Origin: Microvirga ossetica
Lineage (GTDB): Bacteria; Pseudomonadota; Alphaproteobacteria; Rhizobiales; Beijerinckiaceae
Reading direction: 5' to 3'
Length of the DNA: 64,000 nucleotides
NCBI RefSeq assembly: GCF_002741015.1
Contig: NZ_CP016616.1
Span: forward strand, 4,676,501-4,740,500
The first letter of the stretch is position 1, and each line of letters starts with the position of its first letter. The notes below the pieces were generated by a model that was not told where the DNA came from, made no database searches, and saw only the letters and a list, made by a program, of their open reading frames with translations. Both the position numbers and the translations under genes were made by a program. Shown piece after piece: positions 41,591-50,570 of this stretch.

Positions 41591-42505
41591 GTGCGAAATA
41601 AGGGCGTGGGTAATTGCGTGTCGATGTACGCCCGCGGCATGAGCGTGCGCGAGATCCAGGGCCACCTGCGCGATCTCTATGGCATCGAGGTCTCGCCGGA
41701 TCTGGTCAGCGCCGTCACCGATGCGGTGCTCGAGGAGATCTCGGAGTGGCAGAACCGCCCTCTGGAGGCGCTCTATGCCCTGGTGTTCTTCGACGCGATC
41801 CGGGTCAAGGTGCGCGATGAAGGCACGGTGCGCAACAAGGCCGTCTACCTGGCTTTGGGCGTGCGGCCGGACGGGGGCAAGGAGATCCTCGGGCTCTGGA
41901 TCGAGCAGAGCGAGGGCGCCAGGTTCTGGCTGCGGGTGATGAACGAGCTCAAGACCCGCGGCGTCGAGGACGTGCTGATTGCGGTGGTGGATGGCTTGAA
42001 GGGCTTTCCCGAGGCAATCACGGCGGTGTTTCCCGAGACCCAGGTCCAGACCTGCATCGTGCATCTGATCCGCTCGTCACTGGCCTTTGTCTCGTACAAG
42101 GACCGCAGAGCCGTCGCGGGAGCCCTGAAGGCGATCTACCGGGCCAAGGATGCCGAGGCCGGCCAGGCGGCCCTGAAGGCGTTCGCGACCTCCGTCTGGG
42201 GCCGCAAGTATGAAGCCATCGCGGCCGCCTGGCGGCGCAACTGGACCGCGGTGATCCCGTTCTTTGCCTTTCCCGACGAGGTGCGCCGGATCATCTACAC
42301 GACCAACGCCATCGAAGCGCTCAATGCCAAACTGCGTCGAGCGGTGCGGGCCCGCGGGCACTTTCCCACCGATGAGAGTGCGTTCAAGCTGCTGTTCCTG
42401 GTCTTGAGGCAGATGCAGAAAGAGTGGAAGATGCCGCCACGGGAGTGGGGCATGGCGAAAGCCCAGTTCGCCATTCTCTTTGAAGGCCGCTTCCGGCTGG
42501 GATGA
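41591..42505 (+). pseudogene. IS256-family transposase, N-terminally truncated
   Basis: The 304 codons keep SMYARGMSVREIQGHLRDLY and the DDE residues in LVFFDAIRVKVRD, IAVVDGLKGFPEAI and TNAIEALNAKLRRAV, plus the CIVHLIR motif of the mutator superfamily. IS256 transposases are usually near 400 residues; about 90 at the N-terminus are missing, replaced by a junction near 41605. Probably inactive. Confidence 0.82.
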
Positions 42506-42556
42506 TGAACCCGGCCCGTACACGCAAATTCTGACGGTCCCCGGTCGGGCTCTGGC

Positions 42557-43021
42557 ATGAAGCGCCATCGCCATCAGGAGTTTTTGCGCTTCCTGCGCGT
42601 CATCCATCGCAACACCGACAAGCGCCTCGACCTGCACCTGATCGTGGACAACCACGCCACTCACAAGTACCCGAAGGTGAAGGCTTGGCTGGCAAAGCAT
42701 CCGCGCTTTCACCTGCACTTCACGCCGACCTCGGCCTCATGGCTCAACCAGGTCGAGCGGTTCTTTGCCCTGATCACGCAGCAGCGCATCCGGCGGGGCG
42801 CCTTCACGAGCGTGATCGATCTGGAGAGTGCTATCATGGACTACCTGGAGCACCACAATGCGGATCCCAAACCCTTTGTCTGGACGGCTCCGGCCTCGGC
42901 TATCTTGGAAAAGGTCGCCCGCGCGAAACAAGCGTTAGAGTCACAACACGAGTGCATGAGTGGTCGTTTCTGGCTGCGACTGAAGCGTGAACATTTAATT
43001 CGCCAGCTGTATCTAAGGTGA
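42557..43021 (+). pseudogene. IS630-family transposase C-terminal fragment
   Basis: The frame starts inside the catalytic domain (KRHRHQEFLRFLRVIHRNT) and keeps the second aspartate in LHLIVDNHATHKYPKV and the glutamate in ASWLNQVERFFALITQQ. The first aspartate and the DNA-binding part are gone. It belongs to a different IS630 subgroup from the two complete ones. Confidence 0.8.
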
Positions 43022-44548
43022 AGCAAGTCCACTTGTGGCAACGACGCGATAGAGGTGAAATGTGCCTGTTGTCTCTATCTCTTGAAGCCAGTCAAATTCG
43101 GTTGTGTTCTCGGGCCGCGACGACGAAGCCAGTACAACGAAATCGAAGTCCTTCTGAACTGTGCCCCAATCGATATCGCGCAATGTCCTTGCGAATGGGT
43201 TTGCCACGGCTTGATGCCGCCGAGAATAATTAGGTTTGACACGGATCGGCTGCTGAGTTGGATAGGCGAATAACGAAGGCACGATTGCCGAGCGTTCTAT
43301 AACAGCCAAGCTGCCTAGGTGAAGTATGGACGGAGGACCGATCACGTCCGAGTACGGCATTCCAACGGTAGAGTAGAACAGTCGACTACCACGAGGGATA
43401 GAAGCTAAGATCTCCGAGAAATTTAGGTAGATCTGTTCAGATTTGCGCCAGAGATTAGCGACATACCAGCTCTGAGGACCGAGAATTAATAGGACCACTG
43501 GCACAAGTGTCGCTGCTATATAGGGAGACTTAGGCAGCCTTGCTGACCCGGCAACGAACAATGAAAGTGGACCTAGCATTCGCCAATCTACATTTGCTCC
43601 GCTCATAAATTTGGGAGGAAGTAGGAAAAAGAAAGCAAGCAGAGTCGCGTTGATTGCAACCATGCGCCAAAGCATTCCTGGGAACGCTTGATAGAATGCT
43701 AATCCTAAGGTCGTAGAAACAACCGCAAGAGAAGCAAGGATCCCTGGCCACCCAAGGGTGAATAGAGTTCTCACGTGCTGGAATTTGAACAATAAAGCTT
43801 GATAAATGCCGTCATCCCAGAGTCCCTTCTGTGCATCCCACCCACTGGCACCGGCTGTAGGACTAAAAAGTAAGAAAGCAAGTGCTGGCAAAGCAAGCGT
43901 CGGCAGCAATAAGCAAGCTTTTTGGATTATAATTTTGCGACTTGAAGCGTGAAAGTTGGTTGTGTCCAAGGCTTCCCAGAGAAATACGCATATTGCGAAA
44001 ATAGCAAATACAAAGAGGTGGCAAAAAAACAGAGCAAAGCTCATCGCGATGCCAGCTATGATACGCGACAAAGTGGATTTGTGAGACATAAGGATCCAAA
44101 TCGAGAATAAAATTACGACTAAACCACTTCCTAAGAAGAAGTTTAGGAAGCCCTTATGAAAAGCCGAATTTAAAACCGTAATTGAGCCGAGGATCGCTAC
44201 GGGTGAGTGCCGCCTATATAGAGCATAGTGCAGAAAAAAAGGTGATATGATCCATAAAATTACAGCTATAGCCACAAACAGCTTAGAGCTTACTGCTGGA
44301 GAGAAAACAAAACTCACTGTTAATAACATTACATCTGATGCTAGGTTGGGCAAAACGTTCCAGTTCGAGGAATAATATTCAAGTATAGGGTGATTTTCTG
44401 ACGCGTTCAGTACAGCGATCCGTGCGAGATGATTGGGCAAATCTTGCAGTGGAGGGTATGTGACAAGCGTCAGAGGCCAAAGCGCAAGGCTAATTGCGCT
44501 CCCAACCGCAGCCCATATCCAGTACCGTTGTAGATGCACGCCGGACAT
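43013..44548 (-). CDS. Polytopic membrane protein, possibly GT-C type glycosyltransferase
   Basis: The 511-residue protein has about ten transmembrane helices. An early periplasmic loop PPLQDLPNHLARIAVLNA carries an acidic D-x-x-N-H-x-A-R motif in the position where GT-C enzymes have catalytic acids. The soluble C-terminus (about 410-511) includes DFDFVVLASSSRPENTTEFD. It follows the GT2-GtrA gene by 13 bases, so both act together, plausibly transferring a lipid-linked sugar made by the partner. The DNA is clearly AT-richer than the surroundings. ATG 44548 avoids overlap with the partner gene. Confidence 0.7.
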   Translation of the reverse strand: MSGVHLQRYWIWAAVGSAISLALWPLTLVTYPPLQDLPNHLARIAVLNASENHPILEYYSSNWNVLPNLASDVMLLTVSFVFSPAVSSKLFVAIAVILWIISPFFLHYALYRRHSPVAILGSITVLNSAFHKGFLNFFLGSGLVVILFSIWILMSHKSTLSRIIAGIAMSFALFFCHLFVFAIFAICVFLWEALDTTNFHASSRKIIIQKACLLLPTLALPALAFLLFSPTAGASGWDAQKGLWDDGIYQALLFKFQHVRTLFTLGWPGILASLAVVSTTLGLAFYQAFPGMLWRMVAINATLLAFFFLLPPKFMSGANVDWRMLGPLSLFVAGSARLPKSPYIAATLVPVVLLILGPQSWYVANLWRKSEQIYLNFSEILASIPRGSRLFYSTVGMPYSDVIGPPSILHLGSLAVIERSAIVPSLFAYPTQQPIRVKPNYSRRHQAVANPFARTLRDIDWGTVQKDFDFVVLASSSRPENTTEFDWLQEIETTGTFHLYRVVATSGLASP

Positions 44549-44561
44549 CTTCTTTCTTGCC

Positions 44562-45698
44562 TTACTTCTTCCAAGTGAATGCCGCTGAGACTGCATAATT
44601 CCAGACAGCGCCCACAGCAGCGCCCGCAATGCCGGCAAGCCACCAAGTCCATTGAGCGTTGTAGATGTACGCTCCAACGCCTACATTTGCTGCTGCTCCA
44701 ATCAAACAGACTACATAAAAAGAAAATAGCCCATAGAGGAGCTTAACACCTCTTAGTCGCCGGTCCCTGTAAGTAAGAAAGTTGTTAACTAAAAAGTTAA
44801 ACGTCATCGCTGTTAATACAGCTATGCTTTGAGCAACGATAAATCTCATTCCAAATAGATTTAAAGATACACCTAGTGCGGATAGATGTACTATTACCCC
44901 AATTGAACCAACAAACGAGAAAAGAATAAATCTTATTGGAAAGAAACGTCCTAACAGTTTGTCTGTAAGCAATACGATGTATTCCCATTCAACTGCGCTA
45001 TCCAATTTACTGCTACCAAATTTTCGTGCGCGGAATTCGTACGGAACCTCTTTTATGCTGGGCCGCCGCGGCGCTGAAGCCAAAATATCTACGAGGATCT
45101 TAAAGCCTATTGTGGACAGCTTAGGCAATGATGCCATGAAGGCTTGCCGGGAGATTACAAAAAAGCCGCTCATTGGATCAGAAACAGGCACTTTGAGAAC
45201 GAAAGTGGCAAGCCACGTTGCGCCTCGGCTGATCGACTGCCGACGCTGGTTCCACTCGCCCATCCCGCCACCATCTGCATACCGCGAGGCAACGGCTAAA
45301 TCGAAGCCATCTTGCGCTACGGCCTTCCAAAGTAGTGGAAGAATATTCTCGTCGTGCTGCATGTCGGCATCCATCACTCCGATAACTGAGGCTGACGATG
45401 CAAGTATTCCCTCTACGACGGCTGATGAAAGACCACGACGTCCCACACGTTGCACAACGCGTATGTGACGATTCCTCTGAGCTATTGCTCTTACTGTTTC
45501 ACTCGTACCATCCGGCGAGTTGTCGTCGACGAAAATCAACTCCCAATTTATTGTCCCATCTAGGAGGCATTCGACCTTCTCGATAAGAGGCAAGATATTA
45601 TCAACCTCATTGAAGGTTGGAACAACCAAACTCAGTTCTATGGGACATACAATCGGTGATTGGAGTTCAATTGTAGTAGATTGAGAGATTTCATCCAT
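44562..45698 (-). CDS. Dolichol-phosphate mannosyltransferase-like GT2 fused to GtrA domain
   Basis: Residues about 20-245 are a GT2 glycosyltransferase (LSLVVPTFNEVDNI, ELIFVDDNSPDGTSE, VIGVMDADMQHDENILP with the DxD-type metal site, SDPMSGFFVISRQA). Residues about 258-378 are a GtrA-like four-helix domain (FSFVGSIGVIVHLSALGV, TFNFLVNNFLTYRDRR). It should transfer a sugar to polyprenyl phosphate and help flip it. A strong GAGGAGG site precedes the ATG. With the downstream membrane protein it forms an AT-rich, probably acquired surface-glycan module. Confidence 0.88.
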   Translation of the reverse strand: MDEISQSTTIELQSPIVCPIELSLVVPTFNEVDNILPLIEKVECLLDGTINWELIFVDDNSPDGTSETVRAIAQRNRHIRVVQRVGRRGLSSAVVEGILASSASVIGVMDADMQHDENILPLLWKAVAQDGFDLAVASRYADGGGMGEWNQRRQSISRGATWLATFVLKVPVSDPMSGFFVISRQAFMASLPKLSTIGFKILVDILASAPRRPSIKEVPYEFRARKFGSSKLDSAVEWEYIVLLTDKLLGRFFPIRFILFSFVGSIGVIVHLSALGVSLNLFGMRFIVAQSIAVLTAMTFNFLVNNFLTYRDRRLRGVKLLYGLFSFYVVCLIGAAANVGVGAYIYNAQWTWWLAGIAGAAVGAVWNYAVSAAFTWKK

Positions 45699-46712
45699 AA
45701 TATAGCCTCCTCGAGGCCCAATGGGGGATGGCCCAATGGGGGGATGATTGCCTCTTATCCTATCACTATTTGGGTAGAGTTCGCATGCGACCGCATGTTA
45801 ACGCAAGCAAAGCAACCTCTTAACTTCACCTCAACCGTACGCCAGTTTTGAATTCTTGCTTGTATGCAAACGAGGTAGAAGTACTATTCCTGAAATAGGA
45901 CTGCACCTGACCGCCTTGCGAACACGTCGAGAAATTCCTTGCCAAGTGGGAGCGTCCACATATGACTATGTGTCGCGATTACCCAATGTCCACATCTGAC
46001 GGCGCCCCTGTAATAGGGTCTTGTTATCTTCTTTGCGCCGCTACACCAAACTCCATTGGCGGCATACCAGCGTCATGCGCTCCATATCCGGCGCCGAACC
46101 AGTAAAGATGTTTCTGTAACTCCGACCAACGGTTTAGGGATACGCTGGCCAGTGATAACAGAGCCTGAGAGCGCGTGACAGCGAACCCGCTGGGGCCGCT
46201 TCAGCGGCGCAGGGTGGATGCCCTCAGGAGGCAGTAGCGGCCGTCACGCACGCTCCTGCGGGGCCTAGCTGGAGTGCTAATTTAGAGGGTCACCGTCGTT
46301 GGCGGAGCCCACCAGCCTCAGGTGGGGATACTGCTCAGCTAGGTCTGGAGGGGCGGCCACGAACTGACCGGAGAGTACGGGCAAGGACCTCGCGTTCCAA
46401 CTTGGCAAGCCGAGACTAAACCCGGCAAGTTGAACAAAGGGATATTGGATGCTCAGCTTTGAGTGGCAGGTAGCGCGAGACGCGGTTACCAGAGCAACCC
46501 CAATGTTGAAGCCGCCCTGCTGACGATCTGGAATCATGCGGCGTCTAACTGGACGACTTGTGGCGACGCACGACGGCATTCTCGGAACCAGCGTCGAAAC
46601 ATCCCACTCTAGCCGGTCCGCTCCAGCCGGCCCTGTCCGGTCTGTCATATCCTGCGGGGCTCCGGTTGACGGGCACCCGGTGTATGCTGCCGCAAGCCCG
46701 CAGGAGACCACC
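45699..46712. other. One-kilobase stretch without a supported gene
   Basis: The left 200 bases are AT-rich and should carry the promoter of the glycosyltransferase pair; a repeated GCCCAATGGGGG motif occurs at 45717-45741. The remainder shows only short frames without motifs and looks like eroded island DNA. Confidence 0.4.
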
Positions 46713-47156
46713 ATGGCGCATCTCACCCTCGTGCCCGGACAGGACCGCACGGACCACGACGAACCGCCCCACGAGCCCACCGACGACACGCGGGCGATGG
46801 TGATCGCCGGTTTGCTCAACGAGATGCCCATGGAGAGCATCGCCGGAGTGCTTGGGATCTCCTGCTAGGCCCTGGAGCGGCACTACGCCTCCGAGATCCG
46901 GCACGGAACCGACCGGATCCTAATCGCCGGCACGCGGCAGCTGCTCTTCCTGGCCGCTCAACGGACCGACCTCGGCGTCGCCCATCGCGCCACGACACAG
47001 TTGCTGCAGTTGCGCCTGAAGGCGTGGCGCGAGCCAGGGGCCAGCCCGATACCGTCGCAGGCCGAAATCGACAGCATGGATCTCACACAAATCGAGGCCG
47101 AAATCGACCGGCTGGAGCGTGCCCAGAGGATGGACGGAGAGGGCCGTGACCGCTGA
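46713..47156 (+). pseudogene. Hypothetical island protein interrupted by a nonsense codon
   Basis: ATG 46713 (after CAGGAGACC) reads MAHLTLVPGQDRTDHDEPPH to GVLGISC, then TAG at 46866-46868. The frame continues ALERHYASEIRHGTDRILIA and ends ERAQRMDGEGRDR. The interrupted piece (MESIAGVLGISC-x-ALERHY) looks like a resolvase-type helix-turn-helix in which AAG (Lys) probably became TAG. 148 codons in total. Confidence 0.6.
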
Positions 47157-47478
47157 GCGGGATCAGCCCCTACCATTCGAAAGCCGGGCAGGCAGTCCAG
47201 CGGAGGCAGCCTGCACGCTCGCCGCGGAGGTCGGTGCGATGCTCGATGAGGGCATCCCGCACGAGGCGGTGGTGACCTATCTCGGGCTCACGCAGAGTGT
47301 GGCCCAGCGGCGCAATCCGAGCCGCCTGATGGCCGCCCTGCGGGCGATGGTGCAGGAGCATCCCGACCTGGAGATGCGGCGGCGAGCGGCACTCACGCTG
47401 CTCTTGACCTATCCACTCCGAGACGTCGCCCGGGTGGTGACCCGAATAAGGGAGGGCCGAGCTGGCCTCCGAGACTGA
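47146..47478 (+). CDS. Hypothetical helical protein
   Basis: The 110-residue protein starts at GTG 47146, overlapping the end of the preceding broken gene, with GGACGGAGAGG upstream. EVGAMLDEGIPHEAVVTYLG and MVQEHPDLEMRRRAALTLLL are helical; no family is recognised. It may be the second gene of the same unit. Confidence 0.5.
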   Translation: MTAERDQPLPFESRAGSPAEAACTLAAEVGAMLDEGIPHEAVVTYLGLTQSVAQRRNPSRLMAALRAMVQEHPDLEMRRRAALTLLLTYPLRDVARVVTRIREGRAGLRD

Positions 47479-47501
47479 CTCCATGAAAAACGGCGGATTC
47501 G

Positions 47502-47828
47502 TCAGCAATCGCCCGTGGGATCGCTCTTGGGATCGTTGGCAACATCGTCGAACTCGGGACCGATAACAACGGCGCGGGCACGCGGCATGCCGGATCCGGC
47601 GACGGAGGCGCAGACCCGGACATACGTCGCGGGATCGGTCTCGGCGAGGCGGTCGAGCACGGTGCCGCCATGCTTCTCCCAGGACGCCATGATGTCGGCC
47701 AGGAAGCTTTTCGAGAACCTGTTACGCAGGCCGATTGGGCGGCCGGGTCCGGGATGACCGGAGAGGAAGCGGCCGTCGCGGCCGTGGCTGGGCTGAGGCG
47801 GGCACGACAGGCTCAACAGGTCGGACAT
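47502..47828 (-). CDS. DUF5681-like phage/island protein
   Basis: The 108-residue protein has RFLSGHPGPGRPIGLRNRFS, then KSFLADIMASWEKHG and LAETDPATYVRVCASV. This follows the DUF5681 pattern (GxSGNPxGRPxGxRN, then helical EDPxAYLR) found beside phage and island packaging genes. A perfect AAGGAGG precedes the ATG. Function unknown. Confidence 0.68.
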   Translation of the reverse strand: MSDLLSLSCPPQPSHGRDGRFLSGHPGPGRPIGLRNRFSKSFLADIMASWEKHGGTVLDRLAETDPATYVRVCASVAGSGMPRARAVVIGPEFDDVANDPKSDPTGDC

Positions 47829-48527
47829 GAGGCAATCCTCCTTAGCTCCAGGATCGTCCTCGCGTGGCTGGCGTCAAGACCTGATGAGGGAGCGGACACG
47901 GGGGCACCTGTCCGGCGATGTCTGGAGATGTCGGGCTATCCCTCTAAGCCATGAAGGACGGCCTGACTAGTCACGCCTCGGCAAACGGGCCGTGGTGACC
48001 TTTCGGCCGTGGCGTGAAATGGTGCCGGTCGGCCGGCGCATCGGCCTTGGCGGGACCGGAGGGCATTGGCGGGGCTGTTCGTAGGCGATGTAGAGGGGTG
48101 GCACAGGCGATGGAAACAGCAGGGAGAAGGCCGCTCCGACCTGGTTCCCACTCGGAGCCGGTTCCCACCATGGTTCCCACCAGCGGTGGGAACCATGAGC
48201 GATAAAACGTTGCGGTAAAAAACATAGCCATCACAAGCCGTTAGAGGGTGGGAGAAGGAGAAGGACATATCAATTCCCACAGTTCCCACCTATAAACCAT
48301 CTACATACGCGTGATCACACTACATCGCCTTTCCCCGCGGGTTGGGAGTGCTTTATTCGTACGCCCCCAATCTTATACGGGGATTTAATGGGAACGTGGG
48401 AACCACCCTCCAAGCCTTTTGATTTCCAAGGGGTTTTTTGCCCTGCCGGGTTCCCACAGGGGTGTGGGAACCAGCTTTTTTTCCGTCCTACCCAAAGCCC
48501 AAAAGATGCCGCTTCGGGCATGTTTGG
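47829..48527. promoter_or_regulatory. 700-bp noncoding region with GGTTCCCAC iterons; candidate origin
   Basis: Copies of GGTTCCCAC or its complement lie at 48143, 48160, 48172, 48186 (inverted), 48274 (TTCCCAC only), 48282 (one base short), 48396 (inverted), 48449 and 48464 (inverted). The pairs 48172/48186 and 48449/48464 form perfect hairpins with 10- and 9-bp stems. AT-rich patches (AAAACGTTGCGGTAAAAAAC) lie between. The next gene is a DUF927 helicase. Iterons beside a replication gene suggest an origin or operator, by inference. Confidence 0.55.
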
Positions 48528-50570
48528 TCAGGTCCCGGCCCCTTCATCGCCGTCATCCACGTTTAGAAAGTCGGCTCTGATCTGGTACACCCAGATCCCT
48601 TTCCGTCGCCCCTTTCCGTGCAGCTTGGACTTCTGCTTGACCGTCAGGCGGGCGCGGTCGCTGCCCGTGATCAGCAGCCCGCTCTCGCGCAGATGTCCCA
48701 GGGCCACGCGTAGCCGCTCCGGTGTCCAACCATCGTCCTTGAGCGCATCGGGCAGGATCGAAATGCTAATCAGGGCCTCGCCCTCGTAATTGAACCAGCC
48801 CTTAAGCCCGCGCCCGAAGGTGACGTCGGCATATGCGCTCCGGTCGAGACCGCTGAGCGGGCCCGGGTACTGGCCCGCCGGCACTCCGGCGAAGTTGTCC
48901 TGGTTCCTGACGATCCAACTGCGCAGTGCGTCCACGTCCTCGACCACGCTCGGCATGATCTCGCCGCCTCTGGTCGCCTGAAGGCGACCAGAGAGAACGT
49001 ATCGTGCCGCCTCCAGCACCGCCATGCCGGGATCGCCATCGCCCCACGGCAACTCCAGCGCCTCGGCCGCCACCGCGCCCAGCGCGGCAAGCTGGCCGAG
49101 ACTGGCCGCAATGCGACGCGCCTGATGGACGGCGCGAGGCGACAGATCGTGCCCGATCAGGCGGTTCCAGGCCGCCAGATGAGCTGCTAAACGCTCCCGC
49201 GCCGCGTCCACGTTGTCCGTCAGAAGCCATGCCGCCACGGCCGGTCCCGCAGTGCCGTGGAAGGTCGACGCCATCTCTGCCAGATGATCGACGTAACTCT
49301 TGCTGGAGGCAAAGCCATCGTGGTCGGTCACCACCGCCGATTCCACGTCGATGAGGCGCGCGTCGGTACCGGGGTCAAGGCTCTGAGGGCGGCGGTTGGC
49401 GCGCCGGACGGCGGCGTGCTCGCGCAGGGTTTTCTCGCCGGTCGAGAGGATGAACGTCTCCCACTCGCGCAAGCTGCGCAACGCGCCATCAACGTCGGAC
49501 CGGCTCTTGCCCTGCCCGGAGGACAGCATGTAGATCGCAACGCTGACCTGATCGGGATCGAGCTGCGCGACCTCGTCGAGTGCCAGACCCGTATGGGCGC
49601 GCGAAGCCGCCAGACTTTCGACGCCGTTGCCCGTGCTCCTCCAATGCCGTAGGTAACGGTCCGGCGGACCCCACACCGACGAGGCAACTTTCAGTGCGGT
49701 TGTCTTGCCGGTCGAGGTCTGGTCCACGATGTGCAGGATCAGGTTGGCGATGCTCCCACTCCGCAGCAGCGGGATCAGCGGCGCGGCCAGGAACGTGGCG
49801 ACGGCCATCACCAGAACCGGGTTGCGAGCAATCGCCCCTGCCACGCGTTGTTTCCACTGCTCCAGGCTGCCACGCTGCCGGAACGATCCGTCATGGGAGA
49901 TGCCGTCGAGGCAGAACCGCTCCGGTCCGGCCTGATCGAAGATCACGCGCGAGGGCAGCGCGAAGGCGCGCGGTCGGCCGTTATCATCGAGAAACCAGCC
50001 GGTGCGGTCGAGATAATGCCCTTCGGCTACGGGCGGTGGCGGATAGACGGCCGCCAGCGCATCGCGGTTGGGCGAGTGGATCGAGACGTTCAGAGCCTCG
50101 ACGAGACGGGCGGCGGCCTTGTTCGCGTCCCTGACGATCAGCGCCTCACTCAAAAGCGCCTCGCGCCGGCCCGAGCCATGCGGCGCGGACAGCAGCAAGG
50201 CCGGGTTACTGCCCTGGCTGTCGAGGAGACGGGCCTCGACCCTGATGTCGGAGCAGATCTTGATCCAGCCGTCGTCTCCCTCGAACCAGACGAAGCCATC
50301 GCGGTTCTCATGACCTTTCGCCAGCCCGGCTGGTGCGGCCTTGTCCCACCGGGCCTGACGTTGCCTCCGCCTCTCTGCTTTCACGGCCTTGTCTAGCGCA
50401 TTCAAGGACATCGTCAGTTCCTTGGCTGCCGCCGTGCGCTCTTCGGCATAGTCGTCAGGGTCGAGGGCGGCGAGGTACTGCACGGTCTCTTCCCTGGTAA
50501 GAGGTCTGCGCCCCTTGGAAGCGGACGGTTCCGGGTCTTCGGGGCGGGGCTGATCTCGGTCGGCCTTCAT
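48528..50570 (-). CDS. DUF927-domain replicative-type helicase
   Basis: The 680-residue protein has a charged N-terminal part, a DUF927 ATPase with Walker A in IVDQTSTGKTTALKVASSVW near residue 280, LALDEVAQLDPDQV near 325 as Walker B, and an arginine-rich C-terminal winged-helix-like end (RVALGHLRESGLLITGSDRA). DUF927 proteins occur in plasmids, phages and integrative elements as probable DNA helicases or primase partners. Its start overlaps the stop of the upstream gene (ATGA), so it is coexpressed with the helicase/primase set. Confidence 0.8.
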   Translation of the reverse strand: MKADRDQPRPEDPEPSASKGRRPLTREETVQYLAALDPDDYAEERTAAAKELTMSLNALDKAVKAERRRQRQARWDKAAPAGLAKGHENRDGFVWFEGDDGWIKICSDIRVEARLLDSQGSNPALLLSAPHGSGRREALLSEALIVRDANKAAARLVEALNVSIHSPNRDALAAVYPPPPVAEGHYLDRTGWFLDDNGRPRAFALPSRVIFDQAGPERFCLDGISHDGSFRQRGSLEQWKQRVAGAIARNPVLVMAVATFLAAPLIPLLRSGSIANLILHIVDQTSTGKTTALKVASSVWGPPDRYLRHWRSTGNGVESLAASRAHTGLALDEVAQLDPDQVSVAIYMLSSGQGKSRSDVDGALRSLREWETFILSTGEKTLREHAAVRRANRRPQSLDPGTDARLIDVESAVVTDHDGFASSKSYVDHLAEMASTFHGTAGPAVAAWLLTDNVDAARERLAAHLAAWNRLIGHDLSPRAVHQARRIAASLGQLAALGAVAAEALELPWGDGDPGMAVLEAARYVLSGRLQATRGGEIMPSVVEDVDALRSWIVRNQDNFAGVPAGQYPGPLSGLDRSAYADVTFGRGLKGWFNYEGEALISISILPDALKDDGWTPERLRVALGHLRESGLLITGSDRARLTVKQKSKLHGKGRRKGIWVYQIRADFLNVDDGDEGAGT

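Noticed and set aside
45900..46300. Possible structured RNA in the gene-poor stretch
   Set aside because: Short GC-rich inverted repeats such as CCGCTTCAGCGG are present, but no terminator, promoter or repeated family supports an RNA gene.
48143..48472. CRISPR array
   Set aside because: Repeats are only 9 bases, in both orientations and irregularly spaced; no cas genes are present.
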